This document shows positions 1-9,200 of a DNA stretch of 36,633 nt, piece by piece. The DNA comes from Dehalococcoidales bacterium. Its GTDB lineage: Bacteria; Chloroflexota; Dehalococcoidia; Dehalococcoidales; UBA2162. Positions within the stretch are counted from its first letter, which is position 1. Every line of letters starts with the position of its first letter. Made by a program: the position numbers and the translations under genes. The stretch covers positions 258,497 to 295,129 of the forward strand of contig CP070645.1 of NCBI GenBank assembly GCA_020354275.1, in the 5' to 3' direction. Below the pieces are notes generated by a model that was not told where the DNA came from, ran no database searches, and saw only the letters and a program-made list of their open reading frames with translations.

Positions 1-1551
1 CCAGATTTCCCGACACAACATAAGCTGAAAGCTAACAGCCCCATTATCAGATGGCTGGAACGAGAAAAGCGGTACCTCCAGAACAGAGAAATTGATGTCA
101 TGCCCAGATTACTGTCTATGGGACCCAACGAACGTGAGGTTGTACGCAATCTGGAAGGAGAACTTTACATACCGCTGAATGCCCAGGATAGACTAATAGG
201 TATTTTAATATTAGGCCAGAAACTTTCCCAGCAACTATTTACCACCCGTGATTTACAGCTGCTTTCAACGGTAAGTACGCAGATTGCCGTCAGCCTGGAA
301 AACGCCAGGCTATATCAAAGGGAAAAGCAACGTGCCGGCGAACTGGCCATGTTATACCAGAGTTCAGCGAAGTTGGCTTCGGAGCTCGATCTGAACCTCC
401 TGTACCAAAAGATAACGGAGGAAACCGCAAAATTGCTACAGGCAGATGCCGTGGTCTTCCTTAATATAGATGATGTCAAACGTAGGTTGTCATTCCAAGC
501 ATCCACCGGCCTTAACAACACCAATCCTCAAGGAATTGATCTACCTGTACCCCAGGAAATACCAGAGGAACTGTCTAATTACCTGAGGGCAGAAAATGAA
601 GTTTTCATTATTAATGACGTAAATACCCATCCTGTTAACAGAATCCGGTTTTTCCAGCAAGAGCAAATTCGCTCGATTCTGGGAATACCGATAACAGAAT
701 CGGGTAAGCTGGTAAGTGCCATTGTTATCTTTTCCAGAGAAACACCTAGACGGTTTACCGATGAAGAAGTAAATATGGCCCTTACTTTTTGCCGCAACGC
801 TGCTCTCGCCATAGAAAATGCCCATCTCTACGGGATCGAACGTAAACAGCGTTTGGAGTTAGAAAGGCTTGATGAGATGAGGTCGAACTTCTTCATCGCC
901 GTTTCCCATGAACTCAAGACTCCACTTACCGCCATCAAAGGTGCCGGCGAGATAATACTTAACGAGCAGGGAGTCAACCTGGACGGCCCCGAAGCCGAGC
1001 TTTTTAACATCATTAACCGTAATGTCCAGAGGATGGAAACCAGGATTCAGGAATTACTGGACTTTGTTAAGATACAGAGCGATACATTGCAGCTGGATTT
1101 AAAGGCCGAGGATGTTAACCAGGCCATCGAGGAATCCACTACAGTTAACCTGCCAACGCTGTGGTCAAGAAAGCAGACCCTGGAAACAGATTTGCTGCCT
1201 TCACCAACCACGGTCATGCTGGACCACAACCGCTTTGAACAGATACTGGCCAACCTTCTTTCCAATGCCAGCAAGTACAGCCCGCGGGGCAGTGAAATAA
1301 CCGTAGAAACACGAATAGAAGACTCCAAGGTTATTATAGACGTAAGTGACCGGGGCCGCGGCGTGCCACCGGAATTCCGCGAGCAAATCTTTGAATCCTA
1401 CTTCCGGGTAGAAAACAACACGTCCGGGCTTGGCATCGGCCTCAGTATTGCCAGAAAACTGACCGAGTTGCACGGCGGACAGATGTGGGTAAGTGACCGG
1501 GACGGCGGCGGCAGCACATTCTCTTTCTCCCTGCCTATCGAACAGAACTAG
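1..1551 (+). CDS. GAF-domain sensor histidine kinase (5' end cut by window)
   Basis: Cytoplasmic signalling kinase that autophosphorylates on His and passes phosphate to a response regulator. The frame is open from base 1, so the N-terminus lies outside the window; 516 residues are visible. They show the tail of a first GAF domain, a second GAF domain (about residues 120-270), then a HisKA dimerisation helix with H-box SHELKTPL (His codon 907-909) and a HATPase_c domain. The ATPase has an N-box (LANLLSNASKYSP), G1 (DRGRGVP), F-box (FESYF) and G2 (GLGIGLSIA), all intact. No transmembrane segment is visible, so the stimulus is probably a small molecule or redox signal bound by a GAF domain. It lies upstream of two LuxR-type regulators and the pilus cluster, and may control them (inference). 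Confidence 0.93.
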   Translation, partial: PDFPTQHKLKANSPIIRWLEREKRYLQNREIDVMPRLLSMGPNEREVVRNLEGELYIPLNAQDRLIGILILGQKLSQQLFTTRDLQLLSTVSTQIAVSLENARLYQREKQRAGELAMLYQSSAKLASELDLNLLYQKITEETAKLLQADAVVFLNIDDVKRRLSFQASTGLNNTNPQGIDLPVPQEIPEELSNYLRAENEVFIINDVNTHPVNRIRFFQQEQIRSILGIPITESGKLVSAIVIFSRETPRRFTDEEVNMALTFCRNAALAIENAHLYGIERKQRLELERLDEMRSNFFIAVSHELKTPLTAIKGAGEIILNEQGVNLDGPEAELFNIINRNVQRMETRIQELLDFVKIQSDTLQLDLKAEDVNQAIEESTTVNLPTLWSRKQTLETDLLPSPTTVMLDHNRFEQILANLLSNASKYSPRGSEITVETRIEDSKVIIDVSDRGRGVPPEFREQIFESYFRVENNTSGLGIGLSIARKLTELHGGQMWVSDRDGGGSTFSFSLPIEQN

Positions 1552-2129
1552 ATAACCCGGGTGTTCACCCGGCAAGCATAAGGTAACAGTCCGTGCGGCA
1601 GTGTTTACCAAGCAAATCCGGTTCGTAATCTCACACTTGGCCAATAGTTTCCAGGTTTAACAAATAATCAGCTATCTACCAGACTTAACCCGACCTGAAA
1701 CCTGCCTTGAAGATACCGTTTTATTAGACCTGTTCATCCTGATTCCTCAGAATACAGTCCTTATCCTTCACCCTTTCCCCAATTATTGTTTATACCTCTA
1801 CCGTAAAAACACTAAAACACCGCTGAATTTCATCGTAAATTGACCGTGACGACTCCCCTACTGCAATTTAATATGTACCCGACCTTGATTCACCAGCCCC
1901 GAATTATCAGATCTACAAATTAGAAATAAATATCACCGGGCATGAGAAATTCTACCCAGAATGGCTTTAGTTAGTTATACCCACTGAATCTTTACCTGAA
2001 TCTACCTGCTTCATTACCGAATAACAACTATCCTAACTATATTTTTTATTAACCAGTGCTATCCTAATCTCATACAACAGGACAAGTTTTAAAACAAACC
2101 AAATCAGTTGGTTAAGGAGATGATTCGAT
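1552..2129. other. Long non-coding gap between kinase and LuxR regulator
   Basis: About 580 bases with stops in all frames and no recognisable protein, RNA gene or repeat, apart from the hairpin at its left end. Base composition becomes AT-rich towards 2040. It probably holds the promoter of the regulator at 2130, but I could not pick one -35/-10 pair with confidence. Confidence 0.5.
1557..1572. terminator. GC-rich hairpin after the histidine kinase
   Basis: A 7-bp perfect inverted repeat (CCGGGTG / CACCCGG, 2-nt centre) starts 5 nt after the kinase stop codon. There is no T-run behind it, so it is at best a weak or factor-assisted terminator, or a 3'-end stabiliser. Confidence 0.35.
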
Positions 2130-2465
2130 ATGGTAGTAGCTGAGAGACGAATCACCGATGTTGAGAATCTGAATGTGCCCAGCCTTGATGAAGTGGTTAC
2201 CGTAATCAGGGTAAACGGCGGCCTGTTCCTCAAACCGAGACAGGCAGCAGAGGTGGCCTCCAGGTTATCACCACTCTCCCGGCGTGAAATAGAGATCCTC
2301 GACTATGTAGCCGATGGACACTCCAATAAACAGATATCTCACCGTTTCGACATCAGTGAACATACAGTAAAGAACCACCTCACCACTATTATGCAAAAAC
2401 TCAATGCCAAAGACCGTACCCATGCCGTAGTTACGGCATTGCGTGAGGGATGGCTCTCAATATAG
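2130..2465 (+). CDS. Small LuxR/GerE-type DNA-binding regulator
   Basis: A 111-residue transcription regulator consisting almost only of a C-terminal LuxR (GerE) helix-turn-helix, about residues 48-108. Visible family hallmarks are LSRREIEIL at the start of the domain, GHSNKQISHRFDISEHTVKNH across the recognition helix, and the closing MQKLNAKDRTHAV. The roughly 47 residues before it are too short for a receiver domain and match nothing I know. The ATG has a good ribosome site (AAGGAG, 2114-2119). A second LuxR-type gene follows 28 nt downstream, so they are likely cotranscribed. The T4P cluster downstream is a plausible target, by position only. Confidence 0.88.
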   Translation: MVVAERRITDVENLNVPSLDEVVTVIRVNGGLFLKPRQAAEVASRLSPLSRREIEILDYVADGHSNKQISHRFDISEHTVKNHLTTIMQKLNAKDRTHAVVTALREGWLSI

Positions 2466-2493
2466 TCCTTAATACATAAGTAAGGAGGAAACT

Positions 2494-3177
2494 TTGACTG
2501 ATAAATCAATAAAACAAAAAATCGGGGTCTTCCTCGTAGCTGAGAGTTCGATTGCGCGCCAAGGTGCTGCCGCAATAATATCCCAACAAGACGACATGGA
2601 AATGATAGGGCAAGCCGGTGATACCGACGAAGCCTTTTCATTAACCGGTGATATTACATCGAGGATGGTGGTACTGCGGGTCCTCCCCCCTAAAGGTAGT
2701 TTTGAGGTAGTCCACCGGCTCAGAGATATCTCGCCGGAGACATCAGTTATTGTCCTGGCAGAATTTGAAGATGATGAGGGACTTTTCCAGGCAGCTTTAG
2801 CGGGAGTATCGGCATACCTGACCAAGGGGTGTGCTAACGAACAACTGTTAAGCACCATCAGAACAGTAGCTAGTGGTGAGCAGCTTATATGCCGTAATAT
2901 ACTCAATCGGCCCAGGGTTGCCGCCAAAATCCTGGAACGATTCCGGGAGTTGTCATCAATCACAAAAGGCCTTGAACCGCTGGTGGCACCTTTATCATCT
3001 ATTGAAGAAGAAGTACTACGTCTAGTTGCTACTGGCAACCCGGTGGAAACGGTGGCCTATGAGCTTAATGCTAGCCAAAAAGTAGTAGTTAACCACATTA
3101 CCTCAATCATGCATAAGCTCGATGTTAACCAACGGACCCACCAGGCGGTTGCTTCACTTCTGGTTAATCAGTCATGA
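2494..3177 (+). CDS. NarL-type regulator with degenerate receiver domain
   Basis: A 227-residue protein with a CheY-like receiver (about 8-130) and a LuxR HTH (about 165-225). The fold pattern of the receiver is clear (GVFLVAESSIARQG at beta-1, SVIVLAE at beta-4, ayltKG at beta-5), but the acidic pair at beta-1 is AE instead of DD. The phospho-acceptor Asp at the end of beta-3 (normally LLDvrMP) is replaced (VVLRVLPP), so normal phosphorylation looks impossible. The HTH is also divergent (GNPVETVAYELNASQKVVVNH). Start is TTG with AAGGAGG at 2482-2488. It probably works as a phosphorylation-independent partner or a regulator driven by protein level. Confidence 0.85.
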   Translation: MTDKSIKQKIGVFLVAESSIARQGAAAIISQQDDMEMIGQAGDTDEAFSLTGDITSRMVVLRVLPPKGSFEVVHRLRDISPETSVIVLAEFEDDEGLFQAALAGVSAYLTKGCANEQLLSTIRTVASGEQLICRNILNRPRVAAKILERFRELSSITKGLEPLVAPLSSIEEEVLRLVATGNPVETVAYELNASQKVVVNHITSIMHKLDVNQRTHQAVASLLVNQS

Positions 3178-3215
3178 GATTAAAAGGGTATTCTTATATT
3201 TCGAGGTGAATTGTC

Positions 3216-4049
3216 ATGGTAGTAAGTAAAAAGAAGGTAGCCTATATCGGGGGACGGGAGTTTGAGATAGTTAAGGACGGACTTTCCCAATCCCAGGTAG
3301 ATACCTTCATTACCAAGCTTATGGAGCAAAACCAGTCTCTTATCAGGAAAACAGAACAGCTTGCTGTACTGGAGAAACTGGCCGAACAGACTATCGCCGA
3401 AGCCGACAAACTGGCGGAAAGTATCAAGAGTAAAGCCCAGGAAGAGGCTGCCTATATAGTACAGATGGCAACAACGGAAGCTGAAGAAATGATAAGGGAT
3501 GCCAGAGAAGATAGCAAACAAGCACTGGTAGTTAGCCGTGAACGCCTGGAGAGTAAACTCAAAGAAAAGGCAAATGAAATATACTTGAAAATACTCAACC
3601 GGTTGGAAGGAACCATATCCGAGGTATGGTCAGCAGACCTTATCGGGGAAGGAGTGGTCACTCAATCAGCGCGGCCACAGATTCCAGCCCAATACCCGGC
3701 TAATATTATTGAGGAACCAGTCGCGGAAAGACCCCTACCTGGTCTCTACGAAGGGAAAGTAAACCTGGATATAGTACCACCGGTTGACCTGGCCAAGTTT
3801 ATGAACTTCAGGAAAGAAATTAAGAATATCCCTCAACTAAGAATATTACATGTATCCAGCTCGCAGAAAAGGGGAGGGACAATCAGCATTCTATTGACGG
3901 AACCCACTCCTCTACTAGACATCTTAAACGGTATAACCGATGTGGAAGACGTAGTAGCAGATAAATGTTCCCAGACTGGGACTACAGCAGAATCACAGCA
4001 GATTGAACCAATACCGAAAATATCAATAGTGTTAGCCTTTGATGAGTAA
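3216..4049 (+). CDS. DivIVA-like coiled-coil scaffold, short paralogue
   Basis: A 277-residue predicted cytoplasmic scaffold. Residues about 12-40 resemble the DivIVA N-terminal element (GLsqsQVdtFItKLmeqN). Residues about 48-140 form a long charged coiled coil that falls into 11-residue (hendecad) steps of the LAEQTIAEADK type. A spacer then leads to a C-terminal module starting near residue 178 (YEGKVNLDIVPPVDLAKF), predicted beta-alpha-beta-like. The next gene has the same three-part plan and a clearly similar C-terminal module, so the pair arose by duplication. The RBS is GAGGTG before ATG. The position directly upstream of pilB suggests polar placement or organisation of the pilus machine (inference). 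Confidence 0.75.
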   Translation: MVVSKKKVAYIGGREFEIVKDGLSQSQVDTFITKLMEQNQSLIRKTEQLAVLEKLAEQTIAEADKLAESIKSKAQEEAAYIVQMATTEAEEMIRDAREDSKQALVVSRERLESKLKEKANEIYLKILNRLEGTISEVWSADLIGEGVVTQSARPQIPAQYPANIIEEPVAERPLPGLYEGKVNLDIVPPVDLAKFMNFRKEIKNIPQLRILHVSSSQKRGGTISILLTEPTPLLDILNGITDVEDVVADKCSQTGTTAESQQIEPIPKISIVLAFDE

Positions 4050-4145
4050 ACTTAGACAGATACTATTTTACTATAACTATACCACCCAAAGTACCATTGT
4101 AATCACTACTAAAGCTCCGTAAAATTTAGATTCAGGGGGATTAAT

Positions 4146-5750
4146 ATGAAAAGTAGCGAGGTGAAACTATTCGACGGGCAGGAATTCCAGAGAGTTAAAT
4201 GGGGGCTAGCCGAAGACCAGGTTGTTAGTTATATCAATAAACTTATCAGAGAACGTGACAATTTACTGGAACGGCAACAACACCTTAATTCACTCCAGAT
4301 GCTCGCAGAAAAGACTGTAACCGAAGCAAATGAGCTCGCACAACAGATCAGGCAGGAGTCTCAGGCTGAGGCCAAGAATTTGGTAACCGAGGCTGAAAAG
4401 AAGGCCGGTGAAACCCTCAGTCAGGCTCAACTTGAAGCTGAGAGCACACTGGCCCAGGCAAATGAGCTGGTTGAGCAGGCAGTTGCCGATGTCAACGACC
4501 TGGCCCTGCAGATCAAGCGGCAGGCTCAGACTGAGGCTAACGAAATACTGGAAGAGGCCGAAGAGAAGGTTCGTGAAACCATTGCTGAAGCCCAATTGGA
4601 AGCTGAGGAAACCACTACCCAAGCCAAAGAACTGGCCGAAAAAGCCATAACAGAAGCCTCGGAATTATCCGAAAAGACGATAACACAGGCCAACGAGGAA
4701 TCTGAGAAGGTGGTAACAGAGGCCAGTCAACTGGCTGAGAAAATCAGGCAAGACGCCCGGACTCAGGCTAATACAATAACAGAAGAGGCCGAAGAGAAAG
4801 CGAACGAAACCCTTAACGAGGCCCAACAGGAAGCTGAGAAAACCACCGCTCAGGCTAATGAAACGGCGGAGAAGACTTTAGCAGAAGCCAAGGAACTGGC
4901 TGAGAATATCAGTCAAGAAGCCCAGAACCAGGCGGCCAAGATAATCGAAGAGGCTGAAGAAGAAGCCAGCGGGATTATACATGAAGCGCAGAAACAGGCT
5001 GAAGAAGAAGCTGAAGAGAAAGTGGCCTTAGCGATGGAAAATTCAAAACATGAAGCCGCCGCTATTGTAGAAACAGCCAAGAAGAGCATTTCCAGTGAGA
5101 TTGAGGATTTCCACAGCAGGTTCAGTAACCGGCTACAGAATCTCATCTCCGAAATAGCAGCCTACCAGGATATAGTAGACTCCGCAGAGGTGGAAACAGA
5201 AGAGGACAAAGTAGAAGCGTTGTCCCAATCAATCCCCTTTACAGAAGTGGGCGACTCAAGCAACAACGGTAACAATGAAGATCTGGCAATGGACGGAGAC
5301 TTCGAATCCGATTTAGCCCTGGCGGTTATGAATCAAGAAGAAATTGCCGAAGACCCCGCAATAACCGATTCTGAATACGTCACGGCTGAGCCCACTCAGT
5401 CATCAGATGGCACTGTTCTCTATCAAGGCGAGATAGAGCTGGCAATGCCACCGCCAGTAGACATGGCACAACTGATTCGCTTCAGGAGGAACCTGCAAAG
5501 TATCAAACACCTGAAAGTCCTACGCACGACGGGTTCATGGAACGAAGGTAGTATCATTACTACCCTCATTGATAAACCACTACCGCTGATTGACTTACTC
5601 ATCGAAATGCCTGAGGTAGAAAAAGCGGAGTTATTGGCTATTGACGATGACGCTGATACCGACTTCGCTTCAGGGGAAGCAAATGAGGCTAGAAGTGATG
5701 ATTTACCGAAGAAACGGATAGTTGTCACCCTGATTGAAGATATTGGATAA
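4146..5750 (+). CDS. DivIVA-like scaffold with expanded hendecad coiled coil, long paralogue
   Basis: A 534-residue acidic protein. The N-terminus (VKWGLAEDQVVSYINKLI) matches the DivIVA-like start of the upstream paralogue. From residue 52 to about 315 it is an almost uninterrupted run of 11-residue repeats, Ala- and Glu-rich, grouped into longer units of 55 or 77 residues. This predicts a long, probably right-handed coiled-coil rod of about 260 residues. After a low-complexity acidic linker (about 350-420), the C-terminal module starts at residue 426 (YQGEIELAMPPPVDMAQL), as in the short paralogue. It has no TM segment or signal peptide. The gene ends 20 nt before pilB. Function is unproven; a spacing or polarity scaffold for the pilus basal complex is the simplest reading. 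Confidence 0.75.
   Translation: MKSSEVKLFDGQEFQRVKWGLAEDQVVSYINKLIRERDNLLERQQHLNSLQMLAEKTVTEANELAQQIRQESQAEAKNLVTEAEKKAGETLSQAQLEAESTLAQANELVEQAVADVNDLALQIKRQAQTEANEILEEAEEKVRETIAEAQLEAEETTTQAKELAEKAITEASELSEKTITQANEESEKVVTEASQLAEKIRQDARTQANTITEEAEEKANETLNEAQQEAEKTTAQANETAEKTLAEAKELAENISQEAQNQAAKIIEEAEEEASGIIHEAQKQAEEEAEEKVALAMENSKHEAAAIVETAKKSISSEIEDFHSRFSNRLQNLISEIAAYQDIVDSAEVETEEDKVEALSQSIPFTEVGDSSNNGNNEDLAMDGDFESDLALAVMNQEEIAEDPAITDSEYVTAEPTQSSDGTVLYQGEIELAMPPPVDMAQLIRFRRNLQSIKHLKVLRTTGSWNEGSIITTLIDKPLPLIDLLIEMPEVEKAELLAIDDDADTDFASGEANEARSDDLPKKRIVVTLIEDIG
4332..5000 (+). repeat. Tandem coding repeats (33-nt hendecads in 165/231-nt blocks)
   Basis: Inside the long scaffold gene the coding sequence repeats as blocks at about 4332-4496 (55 codons), 4497-4727 (77 codons), 4728-4892 (55 codons), and a decaying fourth block from 4893. 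Each block opens with a LAxxI(R/K)Q-like hendecad, followed by EEAEEK, EAQxEAE and TTAQANE hendecads. All lengths are exact multiples of 33 nt, pointing to growth by in-frame duplication. Confidence 0.8.
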
Positions 5751-5770
5751 AAGGGAGAAGGGCAGAAATA

Positions 5771-7468
5771 ATGTCTATTATCACCACGGTAAACAGAAAC
5801 CTTGGTGACATACTGGTCCAGGCGGGACTAATTACCCCTGAACAGTTAGAGAATGCCTTGGCGCTGCAGAAGGAAAAAGGCGGTGAGGTTGGCCAGGTTC
5901 TGGTAGAGCAAAATCTAATTACCGCTCAAGAGCTGGCCAGCTTAACCGGTCTGCAGTGGAATATCCCCTATATTGATGTTACGCAACAGCGGATTCAGCC
6001 CGAGGCAATGAAACTCATCCCCGAAGAAATGGCCAGGAAATACAATGTTGTTCCATTAGAAATAGCCGATGGTGCGCTGGTAGTAGCTATGGAACAACCC
6101 TGGAATATCGAGACGATTGGCGACCTTACCATGCAGGCGAGGATGACGATTAGACCGATGCTGGCAGTTGCCGCTGATGTCCAGGAAGCCATTAACCTGA
6201 ACTATAAAGTCAGTAGCGAGCTTGAAGAGCAACTCAGTCACATCTCACTAACCACTGCTGCTCAAGCGAAGATGGATGAGCGTGTTTCTTCTGATGTTAT
6301 TGCCCAGGCTCCTATTGTACGGTCGGTAAGCCTTATCGTGGGACAGGCGGTCAAAGACCGTGCGTCTGATATCCATATCGAACCCCATGAGGACAAGTTG
6401 CGAATTCGTTACCGCATTGATGGCATCCTGCATGATGCTATGTCTTTACCGATGAGTATCCACCTGCCACTCACCTCCCGCCTGAAAATTATGGCCGGAA
6501 TGAATATCGCCGACCGGAGGCGGCCGCAGGATGGCCAGTTTTCATTGAAGGTGGAGGGCAAAGAAGTAGATATTCGCGTCGCCAGTAGCGATACGGTACA
6601 GGGTGAAACCATAGTATTGCGGATATTAGATAAATCATTTGCCCTGTTCGAGTTAGAGCAACTCGGTTTCTCTCTTGGTACTCTGGAGAGATACCGCCAG
6701 GTGCTTAACTCTCCATTTGGCATGATTCTACTCAGCGGTCCTACCGGTTCGGGTAAAACGACGACACTCTACGCCTCGGTGAACCAACTCAATCATAACG
6801 AACGTAATATAATGACCATCGAGGACCCGGTAGAATACCGCTTCAATAACATTACCCAAATCCAGGTAAATCCCCGTGCCGGCATTACCTTCGCTAGTGG
6901 GCTTAGAGCCCTGATGCGCCTTGACCCGGATGTTATTCTGGTTGGAGAAATACGAGATAGCGAAACCGCCCGTATTGCCGTTCAGGCTGCTCTCACCGGG
7001 CACATGGTACTTTCCTCAATCCATGCCAATGATGCTGTTGGCGTCCTTTTCCGTTTGATAGACCTGGGGGTTGAACCATTTCTGGTATCCTCAGCACTGG
7101 TCGGCGTGGTTGCTCAGCGGATGGTACGCCGTGTCTGTCCACACTGCCGCCAATTGACTCCAGCATCCGAAGAAGAACAGATCATATACGAACGGGAAAT
7201 GGCAGAAAAACGAACCGAATTCTACACTGGTGCCGGTTGTAACACCTGCGCCAATACCGGATACCATGGACGGAGTGCCGTGCTGGAGTTGATGGTCATG
7301 AGCGAGCAGTTAAGGCATCTGGTGATGAGCGATGCCCGGGCTGACATAATCCGCAATAAAGCAATTGAGGAGGGAATGGTGCCGGCATGGCGTGATGGCA
7401 TGTTAAAAGTCAAGGAGGGTACTACCACTCCATACGAATTACTGCGCAATGTTTATTCCATCACCTAG
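5771..7468 (+). CDS. pilB: Type IV pilus assembly ATPase PilB
   Basis: Hexameric ATPase that powers pilus extension at the inner face of the membrane. The 565 residues show an N-terminal GspE/MshEN domain (about 1-150) and a RecA-like core. The core has Walker A GPTGSGKT (residues 323-330), an Asp-box, Walker B (DVILVGEIRD) and a His-box (LSSIHANDA). A tetracysteine zinc site follows (C456, C459, C490, C493), typical of extension ATPases and absent from PilT. Its length is normal for the family. It starts 20 nt after the scaffold gene and is followed by pilC, so it belongs to one operon. Confidence 0.97.
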   Translation: MSIITTVNRNLGDILVQAGLITPEQLENALALQKEKGGEVGQVLVEQNLITAQELASLTGLQWNIPYIDVTQQRIQPEAMKLIPEEMARKYNVVPLEIADGALVVAMEQPWNIETIGDLTMQARMTIRPMLAVAADVQEAINLNYKVSSELEEQLSHISLTTAAQAKMDERVSSDVIAQAPIVRSVSLIVGQAVKDRASDIHIEPHEDKLRIRYRIDGILHDAMSLPMSIHLPLTSRLKIMAGMNIADRRRPQDGQFSLKVEGKEVDIRVASSDTVQGETIVLRILDKSFALFELEQLGFSLGTLERYRQVLNSPFGMILLSGPTGSGKTTTLYASVNQLNHNERNIMTIEDPVEYRFNNITQIQVNPRAGITFASGLRALMRLDPDVILVGEIRDSETARIAVQAALTGHMVLSSIHANDAVGVLFRLIDLGVEPFLVSSALVGVVAQRMVRRVCPHCRQLTPASEEEQIIYEREMAEKRTEFYTGAGCNTCANTGYHGRSAVLELMVMSEQLRHLVMSDARADIIRNKAIEEGMVPAWRDGMLKVKEGTTTPYELLRNVYSIT

Positions 7469-7520
7469 TATCCCGGACAGGATACCCCCGCATAGAACAA
7501 CCTGACTCCCCGGAGAAAAG

Positions 7521-8729
7521 ATGAATTACCAATATGTAGCTTATACCAAGGATTGGAAAATAGTAAAAGGTACTCTGAGTGTCGCTTCAGAGGCAGTGGC
7601 CGAACAGACCCTGATAAGACAGGGCTACCAGCCTATCTCCGTCAAGTCAATGGCGGCTATGCCAAGCATCGAGCAGCTATTTCCTTCACTTTTTACCGTT
7701 AAACCCAAAGAGGTAATCATGTTCGCACGTCAGCTGTCGACATTGCTCGAAGCTAGCATCAGCCTGGTCCCCGGTCTCCAGATGCTCCAAGAACAAATTA
7801 CCAACCGGTTGTTCAAGAAGGTAGTTGGTACCATGCTTGATGACATTCGGGCTGGTAATTCATTTTCTGATGCGCTGACCAAACATAGTAATATCTTCGG
7901 AGAAGTATTCTGCAAACTGGTTGCCGTTGGCGAGCAAACGGGTAGCCTTGAAATCTCGCTGAAACAGGCATCCAACTACATAGAGAAAGAAGTCCAGGCC
8001 AAGAAGAAGATTAAAAGGGCTTTAACCTACCCTATCATAGTACTGGCCGTAGCTATAGTGGTAATAGGCGTACTAGTCATCTTTGTACTGCCTTCAATGA
8101 TGAGCATGTTTACCTCAATGAACGCCGAGCTACCAATAACAACAAAAATGCTGGTAGCTATCATGAACTTCGTTGAAAGCTACAAGCTTTACCTTTTTGG
8201 TGCAGTAGTATTATCAGTAGTAGGGCTTGTCGTTGGTATTCGGCAGCCGAAAGCACGTTATCAATTGGACCGCCTTCTAATCACACTGCCGGTAATCGGA
8301 ACTGTCAACCTTATGAATGAGATGGCCCGCTTTTGCCAGACCATAACCTTGCTACTACATGCCGGGTTACCCCTGCCCGATATAATAAACATGACACGAC
8401 AAACCAGCAGCAATCGCGTAATACAAAATGCATTGAATGATGTACAAAACGACCTGATAAAGGGAGAGGGATTATCAGTACCCATGAGCAAGCATAGTCT
8501 CTTTCCCCACCTGCTGGTCCAGATGGTAATGGTTGGTGAGGAGAGCGGTAATCTGGAGTCCACCATGAGCATCGTTGCTGAAAGCTATGAGTCCGAAGCT
8601 GATGATAAGATCAGCGGTCTGATTGCCCTCATCGAACCAGCCATGACCATTGGCCTGGCGTTAATGGTGGCTTTTATCGCTCTTTCGGTAATCAGCCCGA
8701 TGTATTCAATTATGGGGGCATTTGGTTAA
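7521..8729 (+). CDS. pilC: Type IV pilus inner-membrane platform protein PilC
   Basis: Polytopic membrane protein that couples PilB/PilT to pilin insertion and removal. The 402 residues carry two T2SSF cytoplasmic domains (about 60-165 and 265-370), each opening with a MFARQLSTLL / MARFCQTITLLL-type helix and containing the G(E)xSG/GEQTG motif. Hydrophobic segments lie near 167-190, 222-242 and 370-400. Length and order (directly after pilB) are standard. The start is ATG with a modest GGAGA site. Confidence 0.96.
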   Translation: MNYQYVAYTKDWKIVKGTLSVASEAVAEQTLIRQGYQPISVKSMAAMPSIEQLFPSLFTVKPKEVIMFARQLSTLLEASISLVPGLQMLQEQITNRLFKKVVGTMLDDIRAGNSFSDALTKHSNIFGEVFCKLVAVGEQTGSLEISLKQASNYIEKEVQAKKKIKRALTYPIIVLAVAIVVIGVLVIFVLPSMMSMFTSMNAELPITTKMLVAIMNFVESYKLYLFGAVVLSVVGLVVGIRQPKARYQLDRLLITLPVIGTVNLMNEMARFCQTITLLLHAGLPLPDIINMTRQTSSNRVIQNALNDVQNDLIKGEGLSVPMSKHSLFPHLLVQMVMVGEESGNLESTMSIVAESYESEADDKISGLIALIEPAMTIGLALMVAFIALSVISPMYSIMGAFG

Positions 8730-8756
8730 GCCAGCTTTATTAAAGCAGAAATAATT

Positions 8757-9200
8757 ATGCAAATTTTAATTAAGAAAATAACAGCCATTATCAACGGGCA
8801 AAAAGGCTTTACACTGTTAGAGACACTAACGGCACTGGCCTTGCTGGCTATTCTGGGGGTAGTTTTCTATTCCTCCATAGCTACTTCCAGTATTACTATG
8901 GCTAGTGCCGAAGAAAAGGTCCAGATTGATAATCTGGCCAGAGCCCAATTCGAATATACCAAGAAATGCGAATATGTCGAATACATTTATGGTTCGCCGG
9001 ATACGCCACCTGATTACACAACCCTTGATGAACTCGATCCCACTGACCCTTATGCAATCACCCTGCCCGACGGCTATTCTATTGATGTTGCTGCCGTGGC
9101 ACTCCACGTACCCGATGCCGGGGTACAGCAGATAACGGTCAACATATCACGGGACGGAGAAAGCCTGCTGGTAATAGAAGGCTATAAGTTAAACAGATGA
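8757..9200 (+). CDS. Minor pilin / pseudopilin with class III signal
   Basis: A 147-residue prepilin-like protein. The leader is short and basic, and the cleavage site reads QKG^FTLLE, with Glu at +5 of the mature protein, followed by a hydrophobic helix (LTALALLAILGVVFYS). This is the substrate pattern for PilD at 13829. The small C-terminal domain has no recognisable family. It overlaps the next pilin gene by 4 nt (ATGA), so the two are translationally coupled. It is a minor pilin by context, probably part of the initiation complex. Confidence 0.88.
   Translation: MQILIKKITAIINGQKGFTLLETLTALALLAILGVVFYSSIATSSITMASAEEKVQIDNLARAQFEYTKKCEYVEYIYGSPDTPPDYTTLDELDPTDPYAITLPDGYSIDVAAVALHVPDAGVQQITVNISRDGESLLVIEGYKLNR

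Noticed and set aside
4290..4622. 110-codon minus-strand ORF opposite the scaffold repeats
   Set aside because: Its repetitive Leu/Gly content is the mirror of the repeated coding strand.
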